64,000 nt of DNA from Phytopseudomonas punonensis (GCF_900142655.1 NZ_FRBQ01000001.1:1118115-1182114); one strand, 5' to 3'; shown: positions 33,432-42,395, numbered from the stretch's first letter. Notes: generated by a model not told the origin, from the sequence alone. Translations and numbers: made by a program.

Positions 33432-34844
33432 TCAGGCGAAGATCTTGCCCGGGTTCATGATGCCGTTGGGGTCGAAGACCGTCTTGACCGCTTTCATGTA
33501 GGCGATTTCCGCCGGCGAGCGGCTGTATTCCAGGTAATCGCGCTTGGTCATGCCTACACCGTGCTCGGCAGAGATCGAGCCGTTGTATTTCTCGACGGTC
33601 TCGAACACCCACTTGTTGACGGTCGCGCACTTGGCGAAGAACTCTTCCTTGCTCAGTGCGTCGGGCTTGAGGATGTTCAGGTGCAGGTTGCCGTCGCCGA
33701 TGTGGCCGTACCAGAGCACTTCGAAATCCGGGTAGCTGCCGGAAACGATGGTGTCGATATCAGCCAGGAACGCCGGCACCTGGGAAACCGTTACCGAGAT
33801 GTCGTTCTTGTATGGCGTCCAGTGGCTGATGGTCTCGGAGATGTACTCGCGCAGCTTCCAGAGGTTCTTCAGCTGCTGCTCGCTCTGGCTCATCACACCA
33901 TCGAGCACCCAGCCCTGCTCGACGCAATGCTCGAAGGTTGCCAAGGCGGTGTTGGCGACGTCTTCATTGACGGCTTCGAATTCCAGCAGCGCGTAGAACG
34001 GCGTGCGGCTTTCGAACGGCGCGGGGATGTCGCCACGGCCGAGGATCTTGTCCAGGCACTTGTCAGAGAAAAACTCGAACGCGGTGAGGTCGAGCTTGCC
34101 GTGGAAGGCATGCAGCACCGGCATGATCGATTCCAGATCCGGCGTACCGAGCACCATGGCGGTGAGGTTGCGCGGTGCGCGATCCAGGCGCATGGTCGCC
34201 TCGACCACGAAGCCCAGGGTGCCTTCGGCGCCGATGAATAGCTGGCGCAGGTCGTAACCAGTAGCGTTTTTGATCAGGTCCTTGTTCAGCTCGAGCAGCT
34301 CACCAGTACCGGTGACCACTTTCAGGCCAGCCACCCAGTTGCGGGTCAGGCCGTAGCGGATCACCTTGATGCCACCGGCGTTGGTGCCGATGTTGCCGCC
34401 AATCTGGCTGGAGCCGGCAGAGGCGAAATCCACCGGGTAGTAAAGGCCCTTGTCCTCGGCGAACTGCTGCAGCGCGCCGGTGACCACACCCGGCTGGCAA
34501 ACTACGGTGCGGTTGGACTCGTTGAAGTCGAGGATCTGGTTCATGTAGTCGAACGACACCACCACTTCGCCATTGGCCGCGACCGCAGCCGCCGACAAGC
34601 CGGTACGGCCACCCGAGGGCACCAGGGCGATCTTGTGGGCATTGGCCCAACGCACGATGGCCTGCACCTGCTCGACCGTCTTGGGGAACACGATGGCACT
34701 GGGAGCCGGCGCGTAGTGTTTGGTCCAGTCCTTGCCGTAGGTCTCCAGGGACGCGGCATCGGTCAGCACCTTGCCGGGCTCGACCAGGGTTTTGAGTTCT
34801 TCAATCGGCAGGAGATCGGTCATTTCAACTCTCGAAACATTCAT
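33432..34844 (-). CDS. FAD-linked oxidoreductase, probable D-2-hydroxyglutarate dehydrogenase
   Basis: A 470-residue VAO-family flavoprotein: FAD-binding domain (SGGRTGLSAAAVAANGEVV; SSQIGGNIGTNAGG) and a C-terminal substrate/cap domain with WYGHIGDGNLHLN and SAEHGVGMTKRDYL (metal and substrate His). In Pseudomonas this enzyme re-oxidises D-2-hydroxyglutarate, which SerA forms as it turns over NADH with 2-oxoglutarate. serA lies divergently 162 bases away, which supports the assignment over D-lactate or glycolate oxidation. A second ATG at 34823 (MTDLLPIEEL) is a possible start. Confidence 0.88.
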   Translation of the reverse strand: MNVSRVEMTDLLPIEELKTLVEPGKVLTDAASLETYGKDWTKHYAPAPSAIVFPKTVEQVQAIVRWANAHKIALVPSGGRTGLSAAAVAANGEVVVSFDYMNQILDFNESNRTVVCQPGVVTGALQQFAEDKGLYYPVDFASAGSSQIGGNIGTNAGGIKVIRYGLTRNWVAGLKVVTGTGELLELNKDLIKNATGYDLRQLFIGAEGTLGFVVEATMRLDRAPRNLTAMVLGTPDLESIMPVLHAFHGKLDLTAFEFFSDKCLDKILGRGDIPAPFESRTPFYALLEFEAVNEDVANTALATFEHCVEQGWVLDGVMSQSEQQLKNLWKLREYISETISHWTPYKNDISVTVSQVPAFLADIDTIVSGSYPDFEVLWYGHIGDGNLHLNILKPDALSKEEFFAKCATVNKWVFETVEKYNGSISAEHGVGMTKRDYLEYSRSPAEIAYMKAVKTVFDPNGIMNPGKIFA

Positions 34845-35006
34845 GGTCGCCCTGAGAACCGTTCAGGTCGCAACCGAGCAAGGAAAAGGGAAGCCATGCT
34901 AGCATATGCCCCCCGCAAATCGCGCTTCCCAGCGATCTGCCGGCCCATTGGCACACGCGCCGATACTTCTCCTGACACTTAATTTAGTGGGGCAACAGGT
35001 ACTCCG

Positions 35007-36236
35007 ATGAGCACGACCTCTCTCGACAAGAGCAAGATCAAGTTCCTTCTTCTTGAAGGTGTCCACCAGAATGCAGTGGATACCCTGAAGGCGTCCGGCT
35101 ACACCAACATCGAGTATCTCAAGACCGCGCTGTCCGGCGAGGAGCTGAAGGCCAAGATCGCCGACGCGCATTTCATCGGCATCCGTTCGCGTACCCAACT
35201 GACCGAAGAGATCTTCGACTGTGCCAAGAAACTGGTCGCTGTCGGCTGCTTCTGCATCGGCACCAACCAGGTCGACCTTGACGCCGCCCGCGAGCGCGGC
35301 GTTGCGGTGTTCAACGCGCCCTACTCCAATACCCGCTCGGTCGCTGAGCTGGTACTGGCCCAGGCCATCCTGCTGCTGCGCGGCATTCCCGAGAAGAACG
35401 CCTCCTGCCACCGTGGCGGCTGGATCAAGTCGGCAGCCAATTCCTTCGAAATCCGCGGCAAGAAGCTCGGCATCGTCGGTTACGGCTCCATCGGCACCCA
35501 GCTGTCGGTACTCGCCGAAGCCCTGGGCATGCAGGTGTTCTTCTACGACGTGGTGACCAAGCTGCCGCTGGGCAACGCCCAACAAGTCGGCAAACTGCAT
35601 GACCTGCTCGGCATGTGCGACATCGTTTCCCTGCACGTGCCTGAGCTGGCGTCCACCCAGTGGATGATCGGCGAGCAGGAAATCCGCGCCATGAAGAAGG
35701 GCGGCATCCTGATCAACGCTGCTCGTGGCACTGTGGTCGAGCTCGACCATCTGGCCCAGGCGATCAAGGACGAGCACCTGATCGGCGCCGCCATCGACGT
35801 GTTCCCGGTCGAGCCGAAATCCAACGACGACATCTTCGAAAGCCCGCTGCGCGGCCTGGATCGCGTGATCCTGACCCCGCACATCGGCGGCTCCACCGCC
35901 GAAGCCCAGGCCAACATCGGCTTGGAAGTGGCCGAGAAACTGGTCAAGTACAGCGACAACGGCACCTCGGTCTCGTCGGTCAACTTCCCAGAAGTTGCCC
36001 TGCCAGCTCACCCGGGCAAGCACCGCCTGTTGCACGTGCACGCCAACGTGCCGGGCGTGATGAGCGAGATCAACAAGGTGTTCGCCGACAACGGCATCAA
36101 CATCTCGGGCCAGTACCTGCAGACCAACGACAAGGTCGGCTACGTGGTGATCGACGTCGATGCCGACTATTCGGATCTGGCGCTGGAGAAACTGCAGCAG
36201 GTCAACGGCACCATCCGCAGCCGCGTCCTGTTCTAA
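35007..36236 (+). CDS. serA: D-3-phosphoglycerate dehydrogenase
   Basis: A 409-residue enzyme beginning serine synthesis (3-phosphoglycerate to 3-phosphohydroxypyruvate). The NAD-binding loop is GIVGYGSIGTQ, catalytic Arg/Glu/His are in AARGTVVELDHL, VEPKSNDD and LTPHIGGST. The C-terminal 75 residues form an ACT domain (HVHANVPGVMSEINKVFADN) for serine feedback. The length equals E. coli SerA (410). SerA can also reduce 2-oxoglutarate to D-2-hydroxyglutarate, linking it to the divergent dehydrogenase. Confidence 0.98.
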   Translation: MSTTSLDKSKIKFLLLEGVHQNAVDTLKASGYTNIEYLKTALSGEELKAKIADAHFIGIRSRTQLTEEIFDCAKKLVAVGCFCIGTNQVDLDAARERGVAVFNAPYSNTRSVAELVLAQAILLLRGIPEKNASCHRGGWIKSAANSFEIRGKKLGIVGYGSIGTQLSVLAEALGMQVFFYDVVTKLPLGNAQQVGKLHDLLGMCDIVSLHVPELASTQWMIGEQEIRAMKKGGILINAARGTVVELDHLAQAIKDEHLIGAAIDVFPVEPKSNDDIFESPLRGLDRVILTPHIGGSTAEAQANIGLEVAEKLVKYSDNGTSVSSVNFPEVALPAHPGKHRLLHVHANVPGVMSEINKVFADNGINISGQYLQTNDKVGYVVIDVDADYSDLALEKLQQVNGTIRSRVLF

Positions 36237-36252
36237 GCAGACCGCTGCAACG

Positions 36253-36280
36253 AAAAAGGGAGGCCTCGGCCTCCCTTTTT
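36253..36280. terminator. Bidirectional intrinsic terminator
   Basis: AAAAAGGGAGGCC, TC, GGCCTCCCTTTTT. A5 and T5 flank the stem, so it can end serA and the convergent prolyl hydroxylase gene. Confidence 0.9.
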
Positions 36281-36312
36281 AATGCACGCGTTTCAGTGCC
36301 CGCAGCGCCGCT

Positions 36313-36936
36313 TCAAAGCGGGCCATCACCACGCCGGCGAAACCAGCCGGTCAATGACAGGCGATCACGGGCTGCCGGCAGCACCTCGTGCGGGATATCC
36401 GCTGACAGGAACACCACCAGCGTGCCTGCCTCTGGCAGCACATCGCGCACTTGCCCGTCCGCCAGATACAGGCGCAACTGGCCACCCTCATCAGCCTGCC
36501 AGTCATCGTTCAGATACAGCACAGCCGACACCGCACGGCGGTCGTCATCACGGAAACGATCCAGGTGCTTGAGGTAAAAGCCCCCGGGAGGATAGAACGC
36601 GAAATGGCTTTCGTAGTCCGCGAGGCCCAGGTACAGGCTCTGGTTGATCGCCACACGCAGCTCATCGAGCAACTGCAGATAACCGTCACAGGCTGGGGAT
36701 TGCCCAGCCTCGAGCCACTGAATGTGATCGCTGCGCGTACCTTCGCGCACCGCCACCGCGTTGCCGCGCCCGGTGCCCGCTGGCGCCAGGGTGCCCTGGG
36801 CAATGCGCTGGCGGCATTCTTCGGCCAGTTGCCGGGTCAGGGATGCCGGGGCGAATTGGCTTTGCAACGACCATCCGAATTCGGCAAGGTCATCGATGAT
36901 GCGGCTCAGTAGCGAATCGGAAATGTCTGTCGTCAT
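36313..36936 (-). CDS. 2-oxoglutarate/Fe(II) prolyl hydroxylase (EF-Tu type, PPHD)
   Basis: A 207-residue oxygenase. The iron triad is His124, Asp126 (YLKHLDRF) and His183 (ADIPHEV), with Arg192 (RLSLTGWF) for 2-oxoglutarate. FAFYPPGGFYLKH is characteristic of the HIF-prolyl-hydroxylase-like branch. The Pseudomonas putida homologue hydroxylates a switch-I proline of EF-Tu and affects pigment and iron-related traits; its locus is also near serA. The EF-Tu role here is by homology. Confidence 0.9.
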   Translation of the reverse strand: MTTDISDSLLSRIIDDLAEFGWSLQSQFAPASLTRQLAEECRQRIAQGTLAPAGTGRGNAVAVREGTRSDHIQWLEAGQSPACDGYLQLLDELRVAINQSLYLGLADYESHFAFYPPGGFYLKHLDRFRDDDRRAVSAVLYLNDDWQADEGGQLRLYLADGQVRDVLPEAGTLVVFLSADIPHEVLPAARDRLSLTGWFRRRGDGPL

Positions 36937-37018
36937 CGCAAGATTCTACCCTGTGTCGAGTACACCTCGACAAGCTCCGCCTGGCTGCCGAAAATAGCCA
37001 CCCCAGACAGGAGTCCTT

Positions 37019-37750
37019 ATGCGCGCGTTGTGTTGTTTTTTGCTGTTGCTCCTGAGCCTCCCCGCTTTGGCCGATACCTATGGCGAGCTATATGAAAAAG
37101 CCGGCTGGCCGCAGCAACGTGCGCATTTCAGTGACGCGCTGAGCGCCGCCCAGGCGCGTTACAGCAAGAGCCTGCCACCGGCGGTCTATCAGGCGCTGGT
37201 CAGCAACAGCAATCAGCGTTTCGCCGCCAAGGCCATGGACGAGCGTGCGGAGCGCAGCCTGCGCGAGAACCTGGCCAATCCGGCACCGGCGCTGCGCTTC
37301 TTCGAGTCGCCGCTGGGCCGCAAGATCGTCACCGCCGAACTGCTCGCTACCCGCCCCGATCAGTTGGCTAAATACGCCGATGGTTTGCCGCTCAGCGAGG
37401 CTGACGCCACCCGACGCTTGTTGATCCGTCATCTGGCTCAGGCAATTCCCGCCAGCGAGGCCGGCGCGGAGATTAGCCTGGCGCTGGCTGGCGTAGCAGC
37501 TGACAGCCTCAGCCAGATGATTCCCGGCCTGCTCGGCGGCGGCACTGCTCAGGGTCTGCTAGACGGCCAGCGCCAGCGCCTGATGGCGCAGATCGACAAG
37601 GACCTCGACAACACCTTGCTGCACGTTTATCGCGGCCTGTCCGATCCTGAATTGGAAGAGTTCGTCACCTTCGCGCAATCGAGCGAAGGCGCGGCGTACT
37701 ACAAGGCGGCCCTGACCGCCATACGTGCCGGCCTGGCGGTCGGCCAGTAA
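37019..37750 (+). CDS. DUF2059 domain exported protein
   Basis: A 243-residue protein with a signal peptide (MRALCCFLLLLLSLPALA, cut before DTYG). The remainder is helical, and the DUF2059 region is at the C-terminal third (LHVYRGLSDPELEEFVTFAQSSEGAAYYK), a helical repeat seen in many periplasmic proteins of unknown role. It is divergent from the prolyl hydroxylase and convergent with the next gene, with adjoining stops. Confidence 0.85.
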   Translation: MRALCCFLLLLLSLPALADTYGELYEKAGWPQQRAHFSDALSAAQARYSKSLPPAVYQALVSNSNQRFAAKAMDERAERSLRENLANPAPALRFFESPLGRKIVTAELLATRPDQLAKYADGLPLSEADATRRLLIRHLAQAIPASEAGAEISLALAGVAADSLSQMIPGLLGGGTAQGLLDGQRQRLMAQIDKDLDNTLLHVYRGLSDPELEEFVTFAQSSEGAAYYKAALTAIRAGLAVGQ

Positions 37751-38692
37751 TCAGCCCAACTGCTCGCCCAGGTAATCGAAGTAGCGCTGTCGCAGCGGCG
37801 CCGCTTCGTTGGCCAGATGATGGCGAGCTTCCGGCAGCCTGAAAATCCGCGGCGCGCTGAACTTGTTTTCCAGCACGCTGAGGTTGTGCCGCCAGTCCAC
37901 CGTCATGTCCGCCTCGCCCTGCACGATCAGCGGGCTGCGCGTGCTGCCCCGCGCCCTCTCGATACGCGGCACCCACTGACTCAACGCACCCACCCAGATC
38001 GTTGGTACCACTTTGGGCTGCAAGGGGTCGCGATTGCGCAGAAAGTCGAGAAACTCCAGATCGCTGGAGTTCTCGCTGAAACGCCGGGGAATTTCCTGCA
38101 CGAAACGGCGTAACAGCCGGTAGCTGAACTGCGACCAGTTCCAGCGGCGTGGCCGCACCAACGGCGCCAGCAGGATGGTTTCGCCGACCGCCTCCAGCGG
38201 TTTGTCGTTGAGCAGGTAGTCGATCAGGATCGCCCCGCCGGTGCTTTGCCCGCACAGGTGCCACGGCTCGGGCAGGCCCAGCGCCCCGGCCTGCTGCAGA
38301 GCTGCGCGCAGCACTGCCTGGTATTCAGCGAAATCATTGATGCTGGCCCGTGCGCCGCTGGACAGCCCATGGCCGGGCAAGTCCACGGCGAGCACCGCGA
38401 AGCCCATTTCCAGGCCCCACTCGATCACGTGCCGGTACAGGCCGCTGTGGTCGTAATAACCGTGCAGCAGCAACAAGGTGGCGCGTGGTGCAAGCGGCTT
38501 CCAGAGTTGCGCAGCGATGCGGTAGTCGTCCACCTCGAACCAGCCGAGCCGGCTCTCTACTGCCTCACGCGGCACGAAACCATAGAACTGCCGATACGCT
38601 AGCTCGGCAGTCGACAGCGGCGCAGCGCTGGCCAGCGGTCGCAGGCTGGCGACCAGAGGTTCGGGTTGGAAGATATCGGACATCGGCAGCAT
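37751..38692 (-). CDS. Alpha/beta hydrolase (lysophospholipase/monoacylglycerol lipase-like)
   Basis: A 313-residue serine hydrolase. The oxyanion loop is LLLLHGYYDHSG, the nucleophile elbow is CGQSTGGA, the acid is expected in QGEADMTVDW, and the catalytic His is in ARHHLANE. No signal peptide or membrane span is obvious. The Hydrolase_4 (PldB-like) pattern suggests ester or lysophospholipid substrates. The alternative ATG at 38683 (MSDIFQPEP) is equally plausible; neither has a strong ribosome-binding site. Confidence 0.85.
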   Translation of the reverse strand: MLPMSDIFQPEPLVASLRPLASAAPLSTAELAYRQFYGFVPREAVESRLGWFEVDDYRIAAQLWKPLAPRATLLLLHGYYDHSGLYRHVIEWGLEMGFAVLAVDLPGHGLSSGARASINDFAEYQAVLRAALQQAGALGLPEPWHLCGQSTGGAILIDYLLNDKPLEAVGETILLAPLVRPRRWNWSQFSYRLLRRFVQEIPRRFSENSSDLEFLDFLRNRDPLQPKVVPTIWVGALSQWVPRIERARGSTRSPLIVQGEADMTVDWRHNLSVLENKFSAPRIFRLPEARHHLANEAAPLRQRYFDYLGEQLG

Positions 38693-38804
38693 CGACTCAT
38701 TGATTCACGGCAGCGTTCCCGGCGGGGCAACCGGTACAGTAACGATCTTCTGCTGCCAGGCCCGCCATGGCAAGCCATTGAATCGCCTAACGGAAACTGT
38801 AGGT

Positions 38805-39374
38805 ATGGCCCGCTCCAGCCGCACCATCCTCCTCGCCTGCCTCATCGCACTACTGTGGATAGTCGCCATGATCGCCGCTTTCTGGTGGTTCGAGGCCCGC
38901 TACCTGCGCCCCTTCGATGACCGTACCACGCTGTTCTCCGGCAGCGAGCTGCGCCTGCCAGCCGAGCTCGCCGGGCCTGGCGAGATTCGCCTGGTGCATT
39001 TCTGGGACCCCGCCTGCCCCTGTAACGTCGGCAACCAGCAGCATCTGGGCGAGCTGCTGACGCGCTACGCCGAGCGCGGCGTGCAGTTTTATTCGGTGCA
39101 GAAACCCGGCAGCGTCGGGAAATTGCCGCAAGCGCTGAGCGCCTTGCAACCACTAGCCGGGCTTGACGGCAGTGAAAACCTCCCAGCCAGCCCGGCCGTG
39201 GCGATCTGGGACAAGCACGGCGAGCTGGCCTACTTCGGCGCCTACAGCAGCGGTTTTACCTGCACCTCCGGCAACAGCTTCGTCGAGCCGCTGCTCGATG
39301 CGTTGCTCGACGGGCGAAAAGTGCGCGCGGACAACAACCTGGCCAACGGTTGTTTCTGCGATTGGGCGAAATAA
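38805..39374 (+). CDS. Membrane-anchored thioredoxin-like protein (DUF6436 type)
   Basis: A 189-residue protein: one N-terminal span (TILLACLIALLWIVAMIAAF), then an exported thioredoxin-like domain with VHFWDPACPCNVGNQQHL in the active-site position. The motif is CPC rather than CxxC, so redox chemistry is uncertain. Three more Cys lie near the C-terminus (FTCTSGNS; NGCFCDW), which could form a second redox pair. The ATG at 38805 starts the membrane anchor; upstream codons in the same frame are not convincing. Confidence 0.75.
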   Translation: MARSSRTILLACLIALLWIVAMIAAFWWFEARYLRPFDDRTTLFSGSELRLPAELAGPGEIRLVHFWDPACPCNVGNQQHLGELLTRYAERGVQFYSVQKPGSVGKLPQALSALQPLAGLDGSENLPASPAVAIWDKHGELAYFGAYSSGFTCTSGNSFVEPLLDALLDGRKVRADNNLANGCFCDWAK

Positions 39375-39510
39375 CGACAGCCTTACCAGGCGCCGTTAAT
39401 CGCGTAGCGCACCGGGCCATCCGGAGACGCGTCACGTCCTGAGCAAGCTGCCTTGCAGTTCGTGCTGATTGCCCGCAGCATGGCGGCCCACGCGCATCAA
39501 GGACGACAGC

Positions 39511-41889
39511 ATGAAACGCATCCTCATCACCCTGGCTGTCGTCCTGCTGACGGCGGCTGGCGGTGGCGCCTGGTACCTGCACAGCAAACAGCCGGCGCGC
39601 CAGGGTGAGCTCGCGCTGCAGCACCTCAGTGAGCCAGTTCTGGTGCGTTACGACGAGCGCGGCGTACCGCACATAGAGGCGCAGAACGAGGCCGACATGT
39701 ACCGTGCGCTAGGCTTCGTGCAGGCCCAGGATCGCCTGTTCCAGATGGAGATGCTGCGCCGCCTGGCCCGTGGCGAGCTGGCCGAGATTCTCGGCGCCAA
39801 GCTGCTGCCCACCGACCGCCTGTTCCGCACCCTGCAGATCCGCGAGCGCGCCGACCAGCAGGCCCGCGAGCTGGCCCCCGATAGCCCCCACGGCAAGGCG
39901 CTGGCCGCCTACCTCGACGGCATCAACCAGTATCAAGACAGCCGCCCGGCACCGCTGGAGTTTGACCTGCTGGGCATCGAGAAGCGCCCTTTCACCCCTG
40001 CCGACACCCTGTCCATCGCCGGCTACCTGGCCTACAGCTTTGCCGCTGCGCTGCGCAGCGAGCCGCTGCTGACCCGCATCCGCAATGAGCTGGGCGCCGA
40101 CTACCTGACAATCTTCGATATCGACTGGCATCCGGAGGCCGTGATCGACACCGCACTAGGCAACGACGACTGGCGGACGCTCGACAGGCTCGCTGCGCTG
40201 AGCCGTGACGCGCTGGTCGACAGCGGCATGCCACAGTTCGAGGGCAGCAACGCCTGGGCGATTTCCGGCGCCCGCACCGCCAACGGCAAACCGCTGCTGG
40301 CCGGCGACCCGCACATCCGTTTCTCCGTGCCCTCGGTGTGGTACGAAGCGCACCTCAAGTACCCGGGCTTCGAGCTCTACGGCCATCATCAGCCGGCGAC
40401 GCCAGTAGCTTTTCTCGGCCACAACCGGGATTTCGCCTGGACCCTGACCATGTTCCAGAACGACGACATGGACCTAATCGCCGAGCGCAGCAACCCGGAT
40501 AACCCCGAGCAGGTTTGGTACAAGGGCGGCTGGGTCGACCTGCAGCAACGCCAGGAAATCATCAGGGTCAAGGATGGCGAACCGGTGACTCTGCTGCTAC
40601 GGCGCTCGCCCCACGGCCCGATCATCAACGATGCCCTGGGCGACAACGGCGGCGCCACGCCAATCGCCATGTGGTGGACCTTTCTACAGACCGAGAACCC
40701 GCTGCTCGAAGCCTTTTATCGCCTGAACCGTGCCAACACCCTGGAAAAAGGCCGCGCCGCCGCCGAACGCATTCATGCGCCGGGCCTCAATCTGGTGTGG
40801 GCCAACGCCGGTGGCGACATCGCCTGGTGGGCCGCGGCGAAGCTGCCGATACGCCCGACCGGGGTAAATCCCGCATTCATCCTCGATGGCAGCAGTGAGG
40901 CGGCCGACAAGCTCGGTTTCTACCCCTTCAGCGCCAACCCGCAGGAAGAGAACCCGCCGCGCGGCTATATCGTCTCGGCCAATTTTCAGCCGCTGGCTGC
41001 CAGTGGCATCGAGATTCCCGGCTATTACAATCCGCCAGAACGTGGCCAGCGCCTAAACCAGCACCTGGCGGATCCAGAAGTGCGCTGGGATCTGCACAAC
41101 AGCCAGGCACTGCAGCTGGAAACCGGCACCGCCTACGGACCGCAGTTGCTGGCACCGATTCTCGATGAACTGCGCGCGGCAGCGGCAAACGAGCAGGAGC
41201 GAGCGCTGGTCGAATCCCTCGCGGCCTGGAGCGGCGATCATCCGCTGGAGTCAGTGCCGGCAATCCTGTTCAACCAGCTCACCTACGAACTGAGCCGCGC
41301 CACTCTAGCGCCGCGCCTTGGCGCCCAGGCCTTCGAGCAGTTGCTGTCGACACGGATGATCGACAGCGCCCTGCCGCGCCTCACCGCCGACCCGCAGTCG
41401 CCCTGGTGGACGCGAGCCAATGGCCAGGCACGCAGCCGCGCCGAGGCAGTCGCTGAGGCCTGGCGAGCAACCGTGCTGCACCTGCAGAAAACGCTCGGCG
41501 AAGACACCACGAAATGGCAATGGGGCCAGGCACATACCCTCACCCACCAGCATCCGCTGGGCGTGCAATGGCCGCTGGATATGCTGCTCAATGTCGGCCC
41601 GCAAGCAGCACCGGGCGGTCATGAAACACCGAACAACCTGTCGCATCGCATTGGCGCAGCACCCTGGCCAGTCGGTTACGGGCCATCGACGCGGCGCCTG
41701 GTCGACTTGGCGGACGCCAGCACCAGCTTGGGCATCAATCCGGTCGGCCAGAGCGGTGTACCCTTCGACCGTCACTACAGCGACCAGGCACGGCGCTTCA
41801 TCGATGGTGAGTACGTGCCGCAGCACCTGAGCGCTGAAGACGTCAGCGCTAACACACGCAGCACCCTGACCCTGCAACCCGCGCCCTGA
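39511..41889 (+). CDS. hacB: Penicillin acylase family N-terminal nucleophile hydrolase (HacB-like acyl-homoserine lactone acylase)
   Basis: A 792-residue exported precursor. A signal/anchor (ILITLAVVLLTAAGGG) precedes the alpha chain; self-cleavage should occur before Ser246 in FEGSNAWAISG, exposing the N-terminal nucleophile of the beta chain. HHQPATPVAFLGHNRDFAWT and the late beta-chain HRIGAAPWPVGYGPSTRRLV are further family segments. P. aeruginosa HacB, an acyl-homoserine lactone acylase of similar length, is by recall encoded near the prolyl hydroxylase and serA, as here. Beta-lactam acylase activity is the alternative. Confidence 0.85.
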   Translation: MKRILITLAVVLLTAAGGGAWYLHSKQPARQGELALQHLSEPVLVRYDERGVPHIEAQNEADMYRALGFVQAQDRLFQMEMLRRLARGELAEILGAKLLPTDRLFRTLQIRERADQQARELAPDSPHGKALAAYLDGINQYQDSRPAPLEFDLLGIEKRPFTPADTLSIAGYLAYSFAAALRSEPLLTRIRNELGADYLTIFDIDWHPEAVIDTALGNDDWRTLDRLAALSRDALVDSGMPQFEGSNAWAISGARTANGKPLLAGDPHIRFSVPSVWYEAHLKYPGFELYGHHQPATPVAFLGHNRDFAWTLTMFQNDDMDLIAERSNPDNPEQVWYKGGWVDLQQRQEIIRVKDGEPVTLLLRRSPHGPIINDALGDNGGATPIAMWWTFLQTENPLLEAFYRLNRANTLEKGRAAAERIHAPGLNLVWANAGGDIAWWAAAKLPIRPTGVNPAFILDGSSEAADKLGFYPFSANPQEENPPRGYIVSANFQPLAASGIEIPGYYNPPERGQRLNQHLADPEVRWDLHNSQALQLETGTAYGPQLLAPILDELRAAAANEQERALVESLAAWSGDHPLESVPAILFNQLTYELSRATLAPRLGAQAFEQLLSTRMIDSALPRLTADPQSPWWTRANGQARSRAEAVAEAWRATVLHLQKTLGEDTTKWQWGQAHTLTHQHPLGVQWPLDMLLNVGPQAAPGGHETPNNLSHRIGAAPWPVGYGPSTRRLVDLADASTSLGINPVGQSGVPFDRHYSDQARRFIDGEYVPQHLSAEDVSANTRSTLTLQPAP

Positions 41890-41904
41890 AAAAACTCAGG
41901 GCGC
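41881..41904 (+). other. Hairpin at the acylase gene end
   Basis: GCGCCCTGA, AAAAAC, TCAGGGCGC is a perfect nine-pair inverted repeat that contains the acylase stop codon. It precedes the main terminator by 18 bases and could stabilise the transcript 3' end or hinder the last ribosomes. Confidence 0.6.
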
Positions 41905-41922
41905 CAGCCAAACCCCAGGCAT

Positions 41923-41952
41923 GAAAAAGCCCGCCATAGGGCGGGCTTTTTC
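41923..41952. terminator. Bidirectional intrinsic terminator
   Basis: GAAAAAGCCCGCC, ATAG, GGCGGGCTTTTTC. It serves the acylase gene and the convergent rpmBG operon, whose last stop is at 41968. Confidence 0.92.
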
Positions 41953-41967
41953 CAGTCAGCCGATCAA

Positions 41968-42123
41968 TTACTTGATCTTGGCTTCCTTGTACGCAACGTG
42001 CTTACGGACGACCGGATCGTATTTCTTGATCTCGATCTTGTCCGGGGTAGTGCGCTTGTTCTTGTCGGTGGTGTAGAAGTGGCCGGTACCGGCACTGGAC
42101 ACCAAACGGATCAATTCACGCAT
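41968..42123 (-). CDS. rpmG: 50S ribosomal protein L33
   Basis: A 51-residue basic protein ([20 protein letters not shown]) of the cysteine-less L33 type, without the zinc-binding CxxC pairs. The start at 42123 has AAGGAG upstream. It follows rpmB by 10 bases, the usual rpmBG operon. Confidence 0.98.
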   Translation of the reverse strand: MRELIRLVSSAGTGHFYTTDKNKRTTPDKIEIKKYDPVVRKHVAYKEAKIK

Positions 42124-42133
42124 GACAGTCTCC

Positions 42134-42370
42134 TTAAACCTTTTCGCCGCGAGCACGAAGCTCGGCCAGAACTACGTCAATACCACGCTTGTCGATGATG
42201 CGCATACCTTTAGCGGTAAGACGCAGACGTACGAAGCGGTTTTCAGACTCGACCCAGAAGCGGTGATGCTGCAGGTTCGGCAGGAAACGACGACGGGTTT
42301 TGTTGTTTGCGTGGGAAATGTTATTCCCGGTTACCGGACCCTTACCGGTAACTTGACAGACTCTCGACAT
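42134..42370 (-). CDS. rpmB: 50S ribosomal protein L28
   Basis: A 78-residue protein with the L28 start [20 protein letters not shown] and the conserved [15 protein letters not shown] core. It has a single Cys (Cys5), so it is not the zinc-binding paralogue. First gene of rpmBG, preceded by a structured leader and a sigma-70 promoter. Confidence 0.98.
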   Translation of the reverse strand: MSRVCQVTGKGPVTGNNISHANNKTRRRFLPNLQHHRFWVESENRFVRLRLTAKGMRIIDKRGIDVVLAELRARGEKV

Positions 42371-42395
42371 ACCTCAGCCCTCTAAAACCTCATGC

